Source of the DNA: Arsenophonus fragariae
GTDB taxonomy: Bacteria > Pseudomonadota > Gammaproteobacteria > Enterobacterales > Enterobacteriaceae
Direction of reading: 5' to 3'
Assembly: GCA_047291315.1 (NCBI GenBank)
Contig: JBDPYZ010000002.1
Coordinates: forward strand, 170,322 to 234,321
Length of the DNA: 64,000 nt
Shown: piece by piece, positions 1 through 9,216 of the stretch
Numbering within the stretch: the stretch's first letter is position 1
Layout: each line of letters opens with the position of its first letter
The notes under the pieces: generated by a model
Told to the model about the DNA's origin: nothing
Database searches by the model: none
The model's input: the letters and a program-made list of their open reading frames with translations, nothing else
Position numbers and translations under genes: made by a program

Positions 1-1
1 G

Positions 2-82
2 AAGGCGCTGTTTAACCATTTGAAAAGTGAGCACATACATCTGTACGAAGCTCTTCAAGCACCTAAGAGGAAATATCTATGA
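2..82 (+). CDS. C-terminus of an unidentified prophage protein (cut by window edge)
   Basis: An open frame enters at the left edge and ends in TGA at 80-82, leaving 26 visible codons. Its stop overlaps the start of the next gene as ATGA, the tight coupling typical of phage early operons. The visible residues are basic and helix-prone but too few to place in a family. The context (upstream of an annealing protein and an exonuclease) suggests another member of the recombination module. That is inference from position only. Confidence 0.4.
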   Translation, partial: KALFNHLKSEHIHLYEALQAPKRKYL

Positions 83-828
83 GCAGCGCAGAGCACACCG
101 AAAAAGAAAAAAGTTTTCAACAACAAGTTTGGGAAACGCTTTCTGCGATTAACGTTAACGAAAAGATAGAAAAGAAAAACGGCCTCTCTTATCTTTCATG
201 GGCTTGGGCGTGGGGCGTATTAATGGCGCACTACCCAGAATCCTATTATGTCATTGATGACGTCAGCTATAACAATGATGGCAGTGCCATGGTGTCATTA
301 ACGCTCACAATCAAACAGAGTGATAACGAATTTTCCCGCAAAATGTGGCTGCCCATTATGGATTACAGAAATCAGGCCATTTCTAATCCTAACTCGGTTG
401 ACATCAATAAAACCCTCATGCGCTGTTTGACGAAAGCCATTTCGATGTTTGGACTAGGGTTTTATATCTATGCGGGTGAAGATTTGCCTGAACCAGAAAA
501 AATTGTGATACAGAAAGAAAAAGCACAGCAAAAAACCCATTATGAGCAGTTAATCAAGGAATTAAAAACGGCGGCACAAGACGGGGTTGAATCAATGAAA
601 TCGTATTGGCAACAGTTAACACCAGAGGAAACGGAAATCATTGGTGAAAAAAACAAGATAGATATTTATCACAACATCGCAATGAAAAATGAGGCTAATC
701 ATGAAACAAAGAACAGACGAGTGGTTTCAGGTAAGACTGGGGAAGGTCACCGCCAGCAATTTACACAAAGTGTTATCCAAAGGCAAGGGAACAACACAAC
801 GAAACTACCTCATGCAGTTAGTCTGTGA
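79..828 (+). CDS. Phage single-strand annealing protein, DUF1071 family (Sak3-type)
   Basis: The 249-aa product matches the DUF1071 family of phage recombinases, which anneal complementary single strands in recombination and replication. The N-terminal half carries the recognisable core: GLSYLSWAWAW near residue 35, a SVDINKTLMRCLTKAI segment near residues 107-122, and an aromatic GFYIYAGEDLP that ends the fold. The start has a GAGGAAA Shine-Dalgarno at 67-73 and overlaps the upstream stop. The next gene encodes a lambda-type exonuclease, the expected partner of an annealing protein. The last ~43 residues are read through the beginning of the exonuclease gene in another frame. A 128-bp overlap is abnormal, so a 3' frameshift has probably replaced the native C-terminus; the core looks intact. 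Confidence 0.75.
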   Translation: MSSAEHTEKEKSFQQQVWETLSAINVNEKIEKKNGLSYLSWAWAWGVLMAHYPESYYVIDDVSYNNDGSAMVSLTLTIKQSDNEFSRKMWLPIMDYRNQAISNPNSVDINKTLMRCLTKAISMFGLGFYIYAGEDLPEPEKIVIQKEKAQQKTHYEQLIKELKTAAQDGVESMKSYWQQLTPEETEIIGEKNKIDIYHNIAMKNEANHETKNRRVVSGKTGEGHRQQFTQSVIQRQGNNTTKLPHAVSL

Positions 829-1316
829 AACCCTTACCGGACAAAGGGAAGAAATAAAAACCAATAATGCCATTGAACGGGGTATCGCTCTTGAGCCTAA
901 AGCCAGAGAACGATACTGCCTCAATGAGTTTGATGTCTCTGTCACCAAAAACCGGTTTTGTTCCCCACCCTACTATCGAGCTATTTGGTGCCAATCCTGA
1001 CGGTTTAGTTAATGATGATGGACTTATCGAAATAAAATGTCCCAACACCACCACCCATATCGAAACCATTATCACAGGTAAACCCAAATATCTGTTACAA
1101 ATGCATGGGCAAATGATGTGTACAGGCAGAAACTGGTGCGATTTTGTCAGCTATGATGACAGACTCCCACCTAATCTTGCCTACTATAAAATCCGGATTA
1201 TCAAGGATGACAAACTGGTTAACAAAATTGAACAGACCGTTCAAACATTTATTAACAAACTCAAAGCAGAAATCGAAAGAGTAAACTTTTGTCAACAAAA
1301 GGATAACAACACATGA
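701..1316 (+). pseudogene. Lambda-exonuclease (YqaJ-type) recombinase, frameshifted
   Basis: Two overlapping frames together give a YqaJ/lambda exonuclease-family nuclease, the 5'-3' resection partner of the upstream annealing protein. The first frame (from ATG 701, MKQRTDEWFQVRLGKVTAS) supplies the N-terminus. The second supplies the catalytic centre GANPDGLVNDDGLIEIKCPN, with the conserved Asp and the E-x-K pair. The switch falls at a run of five A at 947-951: removing one A fuses the two halves as VTKTGFVPHP. The gene therefore carries a +1 indel, unless it is a sequencing error. About 205 codons are recoverable, close to family size. Its stop overlaps the next start as ATGA. Confidence 0.8.
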
Positions 1317-1891
1317 ACCACAACGTTATCTTTACCTATACAGAAGAATCCGCCCTTACCGCTTATCAGGGCGGTTTTATTAGTGAGACAGGCGCATATA
1401 TCATCACTATCACCGAGGCTAAATTGACCCACAGTGATAATGGTGCTGAATTCATTGAATTCTCAGGTGAATCAGATGATGGCAGAAAAGTTAACTATCT
1501 GAGTATTTGCTGCAAGAAAAATGACGGTACAGTCAACCCTTTCGGTCAGAATATGGTTAATGCCATCATGGGATGTATCGGAATTCAGTTCGTAACCTCC
1601 GTGACACACAACAATCATCTGGTTGCCCCAGAATTTCATGGCAAGAAAGTACGCCTTGTTTTACAGAAAGTCCTGAGAACCAAGAAAAACGGCAATGAAA
1701 GTTACAGTTTTGACATCCGTATGCCATTTGTTGCTAACACAGAACAAACACTTTTGGAGAAAGTTGAAAATAAACCCGCTCAGGCAGTTAAAAACCTATT
1801 AAACTATTTGAAAGACAAAGATGAACGTAAGCCAATAAATACATCAATTAATACTCAGCAACAAAACACTGAATTCAACCCTTTCCCATAA
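1313..1891 (+). CDS. Phage DUF669-like single-stranded-DNA-binding protein
   Basis: This intact 192-aa product follows the exonuclease with an ATGA overlap. It looks like the DUF669-type proteins found beside YqaJ exonucleases and annealing proteins, which probably act as ssDNA-binding helpers. Visible features are a beta-rich core (ITITEAKLTHSDNGAEFIEF, then VNYLSICCKKNDG), a lysine-rich strand KKVRLVLQKVLRTKKNG, and a low-complexity linker ending in EFNPFP, reminiscent of SSB C-terminal tips. Family assignment rests on context and general sequence character rather than a catalytic motif. It is one of the few prophage genes here without an obvious lesion. Confidence 0.55.
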   Translation: MNHNVIFTYTEESALTAYQGGFISETGAYIITITEAKLTHSDNGAEFIEFSGESDDGRKVNYLSICCKKNDGTVNPFGQNMVNAIMGCIGIQFVTSVTHNNHLVAPEFHGKKVRLVLQKVLRTKKNGNESYSFDIRMPFVANTEQTLLEKVENKPAQAVKNLLNYLKDKDERKPINTSINTQQQNTEFNPFP

Positions 1892-2440
1892 CAGGAGAAA
1901 CCATCATGTAGATACTAATCTTTGCCATACGCCAGTCCTTACACTTAAAGTAACGTGGCCAGCCTTCATACACAGGGATTCGACACTGAAACCCTATGTC
2001 AAATAGCCGCAAAACAATTTAAACAGGAATTCGAAACCTTCAAGGATATTAACGCCAAAGCGATTTGTGTTAAGAAGTAATTACCCCGAGATTCAGCTAT
2101 AAAACTTAACATCATTAAATTATTAATCACGACATTATTAGTTATCAGTGTAATTTGCCTTTGAGTTGATAACCGACCATATTGCCCATACCGATACAAC
2201 TCCACACGCAATATTCTCGCAGATAAAATGGGGTAATGAGGGATTCAGGGAATTACATTTAGGCGGTCAGGTGCTGGAGGCATCCTTATACTTCTAAGTA
2301 CTATGTCATTGATTAGTATCATAGTACTTTGGCACAAGCTAAAAAAGTAGTTAACACCGGAACGTCATTATCCCCCCCTGATCAATATCGCTTAACAAAC
2401 ATCAATACTCATTCATCAATTAACTTTGAGGGATACCCTT
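1892..2440 (+). other. Degenerate prophage DNA with short coding remnants
   Basis: No intact gene is visible in these ~550 bp. An AGGAG ribosome site just after the DUF669-like gene is followed by ATG TAG, a start codon killed immediately by a stop. A GTG-initiated frame at 1955-2080 gives 41 codons, ending ETFKDINAKAICVKK. A second short frame near 2222-2300 reads GFRELHLGGQVLEASLYF. Both look like debris of small phage early genes and I do not recognise their families. Confidence 0.4.
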
Positions 2441-3246
2441 ATGCAAAATTCAACAAATGAAAATTACTCCATCATTGCGGGTGTAGAAATTACCACAGAT
2501 TCAGAAGGTCGTTTCAATCTGAATGCTTTACATAAAGCCAGTAGTGAAGGTGAACACAAGGCACCTAACCAATGGTTACAGACTAAACATGCAAAAGAAT
2601 TAATTTTAGAATTAGAGGCTAACTTATTGAAAAGTAACCAGACTGCATATTTGCAGTCTGCTCATAAAGTGGTCAACATAGTTAATGGTGGTTCATCACC
2701 AGGCACATTTGCGCATGAACTGTTAGCCATTGAATATGCTGGCTGGATTTTGCCAAAATTCAGGTTAATGGTTAATCAAACCTTTCTTGATTATAAAACA
2801 GAAAAATTAGCCCCTGTCACCCCAACAACAAACTGGTTAGATAATCCCGCACAATTACAAAAAATGCTGATTAGCTATACTGAGCAGGTAGAAAAAATCA
2901 GTAGTGAGCGTGATGAAGCACTTCGGACAAAATCACAAATCAGTCGCACTCGTGAAGCGTCTGCACTGGGTAAAATCAGTGCTACTACACTCAAAAATCG
3001 GGAACTCACTGAACGGTTTGGGAGAAAGCGTTAAACATACCACCATCACAGCAGTAAAGAATGCCACAGGAAAAGAATACAAATTTTCCCCCACTTCGTA
3101 GATGGTGTCGTGAGAACCAGGTGGAAGCGACCGAAGTACCGGATATTCGTTATGGTCAGGTTAAGTCATGGCCTGCTGAATCATTGCTACATGTATACGG
3201 TATCAATCTGAAATCGTTATTTGCTAACAGTAAAAGTCTTCACTAG
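2441..3246 (+). pseudogene. KilA-N domain phage antirepressor, two frameshifts
   Basis: The 5' part encodes a KilA-N domain, a phage DNA-binding module: GRFNLNALHKASSEGEHKAPNQWL near residues 25-48 and HELLAIEYAGWILPKFRLMVNQTF near 92-115, followed by a coiled segment. ATG 2441 is preferred because GAGGG lies 8 nt upstream; the longer frame would need a TTG. The C-terminal antirepressor-type domain continues in two other frames. One extra T at 3017-3019 moves the reading to LGESVKHTTITAVKNATGKEYKF, and one extra T at 3083-3086 moves it to PPLRRWCRENQVEATEVPD...LLHVYGINLKSLF. Restoring both gives about 268 codons. The likely former role is prophage regulation. Confidence 0.8.
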
Positions 3247-3273
3247 AAATTATTCAATAATCGGAGAAATCCT

Positions 3274-3522
3274 ATGAATAACATCCATGAATACAGAACA
3301 ACGTTACATCATGTAAAAGCAGGGATGCAGGTTATTTATCATGGTAAAATGATGAAAATAATCAGGTTACGGGAGAAAAAATTAACAAAAAAAGAATTGA
3401 TATATCAATTTGATACCGAAGGAAAAAGCGGAACACTAATCGGAAATGGTGGCAATAAAATCACTGGGTTAGAAAAAATAGACGACTTGCATAAAAGTAA
3501 AGCTGGTATGTTTAACCCTTAA
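3274..3522 (+). CDS. Small hypothetical prophage protein
   Basis: This 82-aa frame has a CGGAGAA Shine-Dalgarno 8-10 nt upstream and is followed directly by an AGGAG site for the methylase gene, so it was probably translated in the phage operon. It is basic and beta-rich (AGMQVIYHGKMMKIIRLREKK, then YQFDTEGKSGTLIGNGG). I recognise no family. The short beta-strand pattern with many lysines would fit a small nucleic-acid-binding or regulatory protein, but this is only a guess. Confidence 0.45.
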   Translation: MNNIHEYRTTLHHVKAGMQVIYHGKMMKIIRLREKKLTKKELIYQFDTEGKSGTLIGNGGNKITGLEKIDDLHKSKAGMFNP

Positions 3523-3533
3523 CAGGAGATGAA

Positions 3534-4145
3534 GTGAAGTATGGCCTGATACTCACAGACCCACCCTGGCAATACCATAACAAAGCATCAAACGGCGCAG
3601 CATAAAATCACTACAACACCACTGACTTTTACTCCCTCACTGGACTACCCATAGAAACAATCATTAATAATAATTCGGTACTCTGCATGTGGTACACGGG
3701 CAACTTTGCGCTTGAAGCTATTCTATTAGCTGAAGTATGGGAATTTAAGGTGAAAACCATGAAAGGATTTACCTGGGTCAAGCTGAACAAATTAGCCAAA
3801 GAGCGGAGCTCTAAAGCTATCAAAAAAGCTGAGCTGTCTGATACTGATGGCTTTCTGCCATTACTCAATGCTGAAACACGCATGAATGGTGGTAATTATA
3901 CCCGCAGTAATTCAGAAGACTGTTTTCTTGCTATCAGGGGAAAGGGACTACAACGCAAGGACGCTTCCATCAAACAGGTTATCTACTCCTGTCTCGGTGA
4001 ACATAGCCAGAAGCCCAAAGAAGTCCATTACCAATTAAAGAAGCTCTACGGTGATGTGAAACGTATTGAGCTTTTTGCTCGTGACAAAGTACAGGGATGG
4101 GATCTGTGGGGCAATGAAGCACCTGAGAAGAGTATGAGTTTTTGA
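3534..4145 (+). pseudogene. MT-A70 family DNA N6-adenine methyltransferase, nonsense-interrupted
   Basis: Read from GTG 3534 (AGGAGA at 3524-3529), the product begins KYGLILTDPPWQYHNKAS, with the DPPW catalytic motif of MT-A70 N6-adenine methyltransferases. After an in-frame TAA at 3603-3605 the same frame continues with the rest of the family: NHYNTTDFYSLTGLP, the LCMWYTGNFALEA strand, GFTWVKLNK, the RSNSEDCFLAIRG block and the C-terminal KPKEVHYQLKKLYGDVKRIELFARD...WDLWGNE. Translation from an internal ATG would lack DPPW and be inactive. Intact relatives are common in lambdoid prophages, where they modify phage or host DNA. Confidence 0.85.
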
Positions 4146-4161
4146 ATGAGGATAAATAAAC

Positions 4162-4380
4162 ATGATTACTTTAGCAGAATGGAACGCTCGAAGGGACAGA
4201 CCACGCAGAATGGATACCGTAAGAAATTGGGCAAGAAATGGACTTATATAGCCATCACCCATTAAAGACGGCAGAGAGTACCTTGTCGAAGAATACGCCA
4301 TCAAAATCAACAGTATTAAAGAAATCAGCAATAGTAATTTGTTACAAAGGATAGGTCATGCCCAAAATCAGAAGTCGTAA
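4162..4380 (+). pseudogene. xis: Lambda-type excisionase (Xis) with internal stop
   Basis: The frame from ATG 4162 gives exactly 72 codons, the length of lambda Xis, and reads ITLAEWNARRDRPRRMDTV...PSPIKDGREYLVEEYAIKI...LLQRI. It aligns end to end with lambda Xis (LTLQEWNARQRRPRSLETV, PPPVKDGREYLF, LLKRI). Codon 30 is TAG (4249-4251), so only the N-terminal winged-helix half could be made. The 3' end overlaps the start of int, as in lambda. Xis directs excision by bending the att site with Int; here it is dead. Confidence 0.88.
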
Positions 4381-5399
4381 AAACAGAGATTTTCCCCCTA
4401 ACCTCTACAAACGTAAAGGCTATTATACTTACAGAGACCCCCGTACTCGCAAAGAATATGGTTTAGGAAGAAATAAAACCTATTCTATCAATGAAGCAAT
4501 TAATGCGAATCAGTTATTGCTCAGCAAAGAAAACACAAAATCGTTAACAGAAAGAATTGAGGGACATGGGTCTGTCTCTTTTCATGAATTTTTAGATAGA
4601 TATGAAGAAATATTAAAAACTAGAGGGTTAAGAGAAAAAACATTAATAGATTACAAAAGTAAATTGTTAGGAATAAGAAAAGGAATTCTTGACGCACCAA
4701 TCCAAAACATTTCCACTAAAATAATCACCGACTTTATCTATTCGTATATAACGAATGGGAAACCATCGGCTGCTAAGCAAGTAAGAGGAACTTTAAATGA
4801 TATTTTTAAGGAAGCTCTTTACGCAGGTGTTATAAAAATTAATCCCGTATCTCAAACAAAAATTCTAAAAATAAAAATACAAAGATCAAGGTTATCTATA
4901 GATGACTTCAATATAATTTTGAATTTGATTAATGAAGATAAAAAATGGCTGGCAGACGCAATGAAATTAGCCCTAGTAACGGATCAACGTATATCTGATA
5001 TTGTAAGAATGAAATGGGAAGATATTCATGATGGTAAGCTATGGATTATCCAGCAGAAAACAGGAGCAAAATAGCGATTCCCCTTAATACCGGAATTGAA
5101 TCTATAACATTAACCGATATTTTAGAAAAATTCATCACGATACAGATTTTATTATTACAAAAAATAAAAAACATATTACAGTAACAAAAATATCAACCGA
5201 ATTTACAAAATTAAGAGATAAAACAAAATTAGCATGAGAAGGTACTTCTCCATCATTTCATGAAATACGAAGCTTGTCAGCAAGACTTTACACTGAAAAA
5301 ATGGGTAGTGAGTTTACTCGCAAATTACTTGGTCATAAGTCTGCTGAAAGGACAGCTAAATATCAGGATGATAGAAGTGATAACTGGATTGAGATTTAA
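4358..5399 (+). pseudogene. int: Lambda-type tyrosine integrase, frameshifted in the catalytic domain
   Basis: The start resembles lambda Int: RSRKNRDFPPNLYKRKGYYTYRDPRTRKEYGLG (arm-type binding), a core-binding domain, and the first catalytic block with the Arg in VTDQRISDIVRMKWEDI. The main frame stops at TAG 5072-5074 just after IIQQKTGAK. The rest survives in other frames: TFHEIRSLSARLYTEKMG (His/Arg box) and LLGHKSAERTAKYQDDRSDNW, with the catalytic Tyr of the AKYQDDR box, ending at TAA 5397-5399. All active-site parts can be found but not in one frame. It marks the prophage end next to yqiA. Confidence 0.88.
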
Positions 5400-5496
5400 T
5401 ATTTATAGTGAATGAATAGAGAATTATAGTGATAAATGAACAATAACTAATTGATATATAATAAAAAATATAAAAAGATTTTACGCTCTATAAGAT

Positions 5497-5972
5497 AGAT
5501 AACAGCTTGACGATAGTCTAATATTTCATCACCCGTTTGTTGTAATAACCAAATTAAATAAAGCGCCGTCAATGCGTTAATTTATATCTCTTGTAGTTCA
5601 TCTAAGTGATGGGATTGCAAAATGTAGGGTTCCTTTGTGTAAGGATTGAGTTGCTCACCTAAATATTGATGAAACAAATTAAAGGGACGTACTGCTGAAT
5701 TGACAACAACAGCTGGTAAATTAAATTTCTGCGATAACCAAATAGCAAAATAACCGCCCAACAAAGACCCTAACAACCCTATCACTTCTCCCGCATGGGC
5801 TGTAACGTGATTCTGTAATAACTAACTCAATAGCTTTTGCCGGATAACAAGGAAGCTGTGGTATCAGCATATTAACTTCTGGGTGTTGCTGCTGTAACTA
5901 AGCTTTTAAGCTATTTGCATTCTGTGATAAAGGGCAACTATTAAAACCATGTATATAAATTAATGTTGACAT
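5497..5972 (-). pseudogene. yqiA: YqiA esterase, nonsense mutations and truncated 3' end
   Basis: On the minus strand from ATG 5972 the sequence reads STLIYIHGFNSCPLSQNANSLKA, stop, LQQQHPEVNMLIPQLPCYPAKAIEL. After a frame change it continues as GLLGSLLGGYFAIWLSQKFNLPAVVVNSAVRP...NPYTKEPYIL and LIWLLQQTGDEILDYRQAV. This follows E. coli YqiA, an alpha/beta-hydrolase esterase, up to the DYRQAV segment, then identity is lost near 5497. The last ~40 residues, including the catalytic His region, are missing. The first stop replaces a Trp codon (TGG to TAG). The start overlaps the cpdA stop by one base, as expected of a cpdA-yqiA operon. The break coincides with the prophage border, and parE, the next gene in E. 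coli, is not seen. Confidence 0.88.
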
Positions 5973-6811
5973 TAATAACCGCCTGAAGCCAAATCTGGGC
6001 AAAATTTATTACTATCCAATCTAAAAACTTGTGTATCCAACCTATTTTCACCGTCATCATTGATAGAGAGATCAAGAGAACGCCATCCTGGTGCCATTGT
6101 ATCTAATGTAAAATTAGTACAATCAGGTTTAAATTGTATACAGGTTGATGGTGTTGCCATCATGCGAACCCCTTGCCAATATTCATCTATTTCTTGATGA
6201 ATATGCCCACATAAAATAGCTTTAACTTGTTGATATTGAATAAAATAATCAGAAAAAATATGTGAATTACGCAAGCTATGTTGATCAAGCCAGGTACAAC
6301 CCGATGGCAAAGGATGATGATGTAACATCAATAAATGACTACGTTCCAGGTAAGTATCAAAACAGCTTTTCATCCATAACAGCTGTTGCTTGGATAATTT
6401 TCCATGCACAGCACCCTGAATTTGGCTGTCCAACATAAGGATTTGCCAATTATCATTAATTAGCACCTGCTTAGAGGGTAAAATTCCTGCTTTCGCTAAA
6501 GTAGCAACCATTGCCGGTTGATAATCGTGATTGCCAGGCAACCAAACACAAGGAGCAGATAACTGTTTGATCCCTTCTGCAAAATGTTGATAAGCTAATG
6601 CAGATTGGTCTTGAGCCAAATCACCGGTAGCGACGACTAGGTCAACATTTTCATTGCGCGCCAAAATTGCATCAATCACTGCATAAAAACTACGAAAAGT
6701 ATTGACGCCAAGTAGAGTATCATCAACATTAGCAAAAAGGTGAGTATCAGTAATTTGCAAGATCCTCACCAAACTTTTTTGCTTTGTGGTTAATTTAAAC
6801 AGACTATCCAA
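5972..6811 (-). CDS. cpdA: 3',5'-cyclic AMP phosphodiesterase CpdA
   Basis: CpdA hydrolyses cAMP to AMP and so tunes CRP signalling in the cytoplasm. The 279-aa product (275 in E. coli) is collinear with E. coli CpdA and keeps the metallophosphoesterase motifs: DTHLF near residue 22, GDLAQDQ, the GNHDYQP box, LHHHPLPSGCTWLDQHSLRN, and GHIHQEID. All metal ligands visible in these boxes are present. It is intact, although the genes on both sides (nudF and yqiA) are broken, suggesting retained function. Its TAA overlaps the yqiA ATG. In E. coli yqiB lies between nudF and cpdA; it is missing here. Confidence 0.95.
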   Translation of the reverse strand: MDSLFKLTTKQKSLVRILQITDTHLFANVDDTLLGVNTFRSFYAVIDAILARNENVDLVVATGDLAQDQSALAYQHFAEGIKQLSAPCVWLPGNHDYQPAMVATLAKAGILPSKQVLINDNWQILMLDSQIQGAVHGKLSKQQLLWMKSCFDTYLERSHLLMLHHHPLPSGCTWLDQHSLRNSHIFSDYFIQYQQVKAILCGHIHQEIDEYWQGVRMMATPSTCIQFKPDCTNFTLDTMAPGWRSLDLSINDDGENRLDTQVFRLDSNKFCPDLASGGY

Positions 6812-6916
6812 GCAATTTCCTTAGTTTTTACCTACTTTATACATTATTTTAACATTAATACTTTATCAATATCTGTAGGCTGATACACACTTCTTTTTTA
6901 TGTTGTGACTAAACAG

Positions 6917-7564
6917 TTATTTTAGGTTATTCAACCAATTATTTTTCAACGTAAGATAATTTAATTGTAACCATTGTATTGTGATTACGGTAGCCGCATT
7001 ATCAATTACCCCTAATTCTTCCCATTAATAAGCTTGTTCACGACTAACAACATAGACACGAATATCTTCATTTTCACTGCTTAATCCATGTACACAGCCG
7101 GGTTTGATTACTGAAGCATCAATTTCACCGATATAAACATAAATAAGCTCAATCGTGCCGACTGGGCTGGTAAGATAACTTAGTGCATAGTGACAACGCT
7201 GAATGGTAATATCCACCTCTTCTTTCGCTCCTCGACGAACTAGCTGTTCTAAGGTTTCATTTGGTTCTACCATGCCAGCAATAACTTTTAACAGCCACGG
7301 TATGTTGCTAATTTCAATCGCCAGGATCCGCTCTTATTTAACTAATACGATCTTACCAAGACAGGGATCATAAGATAAAATAACACCAGCATTACCCCGA
7401 TCCAAAACTTCTCGCCAAATTTCCTTACTCCAACTACCATTAAACAACTTATGTCGAAAACGGTATTTAACAAAACGAAAAAAAACATTATAAAGATCGT
7501 ACTTAGTAGTAATTTCCACATCATTTTGGCTAAACTTGAATGGTAAATTTTTTTTATCACTCAT
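6917..7564 (-). pseudogene. nudF: ADP-ribose pyrophosphatase NudF, two nonsense codons
   Basis: One continuous frame from ATG 7564 (SDKKNLPFKFSQNDVEI) to TAA at 6917-6919 matches E. coli NudF along its length (215 versus 209 aa) but has in-frame TAA codons at 7334-7336 and 7025-7027. By alignment both replace Gln (VLIEQIRI and REQAYQWVEE in E. coli), so both can be explained by CAA to TAA transitions. The Nudix box reads GMVEPNETLEQLVRRGAKEEVDI: the conserved RE pair is RG, removing a metal-binding Glu. The enzyme would normally hydrolyse ADP-ribose. The C-terminal NAATVITIQWLQLNY is still recognisable, indicating recent decay. Confidence 0.9.
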
Positions 7565-7784
7565 AAGAAACTCTCTGAATCTATATGTACTAACTAACAA
7601 AAAGTGAGGCTTATATAATGTTTTTTAAGAAAATTAGCTTATAAATAATGTAACATCGACCAGATTTACATGATAGATGGCACAAACAGATACCATGGAA
7701 TAATGACATATTCTGCTAAAATTAGCGGTATTCATGTTTTTCTGAGATAACTAAAGCAAAAAATTGCACAATCAAGGAATCAGA

Positions 7785-9167
7785 ATGAAAAAATTTATCT
7801 CTCTTTTTATCACCATTAGCCTAGTTGGATTAAGCGTCACTGGGCAAGCTGAAAATTTATTGCAAGTCTATCAGAAAGCAAAAGAAAGTAATCCAGATTT
7901 ACGTAAATCGCTAGCAGAACGTAACCAAGCATTTGAAAAAATTAATGAATCTCGTAGTCCTTTGCTTCCTCAATTAGGTTTAGGAGCAAATTTCACCTAT
8001 AACAGCGGTTATCGTGATAACCGTGACACGGAAAACAAACAACTTAGCGCCAATCTTAAACTCACCCAAACCATCTTCGATATGTCAAAATGGCAACAAT
8101 TAGACATGCAGGAAAAAACTGCCGGTATTGCTGATGTCGCTTATCAAACTAATCAACAGAAATTAATTCTTGATACCGCTACAGCTTATTTTGATGTGTT
8201 ACGCGCCATTGACTCATTAGACTATATTGAAGCGCAAAAAAAAGCCGTTTATCGCCAGTTAGATCAAACAACACGACGTTTTAACGTAGGATTAGTCGCT
8301 ATTACCGATGTACAAAACGCTCGTGCTAATTATGACAGCGTATTGGCTCAGGAAGCATCGAGTCGTAATCAATTAGAAAATGCACTGGAAAAGTTATGTC
8401 AGGTTAGTGGCATCTATTACAACCAATTAGCCACTTTAAGTATTGATCATTTCAGCACCCAGGCACCCGCACGAGTAGAAAACCTATTAAAAGATGCTGA
8501 AACACGTAACTTGAGTTTACTCAGCGCACGTTTGTCACAAGATCTAGCCCGAGAAAATATTCGCTATGAACAATCGGGACATTTACCTACCCTTGGATTA
8601 GAAGCATCAACTGACGTTACTAACAGCCATTACCATGGAAGGAACAAGTATTTAATCAACAGAAGCGATAACACCTATTCAGGCCAAAATAGCATCGGAC
8701 TAACATTAAGTGTGCCTTTGTATACCGGTGGCAGAACTAACTCACGGGTTGAGCAAGCACAATATGGTTATATTAGTGCCAAAGAACAGCTTGAAAGTGC
8801 TTATCTCAATGTTATTCAGATAGTACGTTCTTCCTATAATAATGTCATTTCTTCTATTAGTAGTATCAAAGCTTACAAACAATTAGTCATTTCAGCACAA
8901 AGTTCACTAGATGCGATGGAAGCAAGCTATAAGGTCAGTACTCGTACTATCGTTGATGTCCTGAATGCAACGACAGCCCTCTTTCAGGCGAAACAGAATT
9001 TGGCTAATGCACGTTATGACTATCTGATTAATAATTTGAAAATTCAGTATGCTCGTGGGACTTTAAATGAAAGCGATCTCATCCGTTTAAATAATAGCTT
9101 AGGAAAAACATTATCAACCTCACCGGATGCTATTATTAATCCGATGAACGTTCCGCAAATACATTAA
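7785..9167 (+). CDS. tolC: Outer-membrane efflux/secretion duct TolC
   Basis: TolC forms the trimeric outer-membrane channel for AcrAB-type efflux and type I secretion. The product is 460 aa from ATG 7785, chosen for the AAGGAAT site 5 nt upstream and because it begins a clean signal peptide (KKFISLFITISLVGLSVTGQA, then ENLLQVY). It is collinear with E. coli TolC: SRSPLLPQLGLGANFTY, LTQTIFDMSKWQQL, RFNVGLVAITDVQNARA, NLSLLSARLSQDLARE, SAQSSLDAMEASYKV and RTIVDVLNATTALF. The E. coli low-complexity C-terminal tail is largely missing, which is common in shorter homologues. It is followed by ygiB and ygiC as in E. coli and is intact. Confidence 0.96.
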   Translation: MKKFISLFITISLVGLSVTGQAENLLQVYQKAKESNPDLRKSLAERNQAFEKINESRSPLLPQLGLGANFTYNSGYRDNRDTENKQLSANLKLTQTIFDMSKWQQLDMQEKTAGIADVAYQTNQQKLILDTATAYFDVLRAIDSLDYIEAQKKAVYRQLDQTTRRFNVGLVAITDVQNARANYDSVLAQEASSRNQLENALEKLCQVSGIYYNQLATLSIDHFSTQAPARVENLLKDAETRNLSLLSARLSQDLARENIRYEQSGHLPTLGLEASTDVTNSHYHGRNKYLINRSDNTYSGQNSIGLTLSVPLYTGGRTNSRVEQAQYGYISAKEQLESAYLNVIQIVRSSYNNVISSISSIKAYKQLVISAQSSLDAMEASYKVSTRTIVDVLNATTALFQAKQNLANARYDYLINNLKIQYARGTLNESDLIRLNNSLGKTLSTSPDAIINPMNVPQIH

Positions 9168-9184
9168 ATAATAACCAGCTATTA

Positions 9185-9216
9185 ATACCCACATATTGGG
9201 TAGTATTTTTATTGTA
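9185..9216 (+). terminator. Intrinsic terminator after tolC
   Basis: A short inverted repeat TACCCA (9186-9191) / TGGGTA (9197-9202) is followed by a T-rich stretch. It lies 18 bp after the tolC stop, a good position for rho-independent termination. Confidence 0.6.

Noticed and set aside
4249..4251. Stop-codon recoding (TAG/TAA read as an amino acid) suggested by in-frame stops in several genes
   Set aside because: Broken genes also have frameshifts and deletions, stops of both types occur at different residues, and the intact housekeeping genes do not need recoding.
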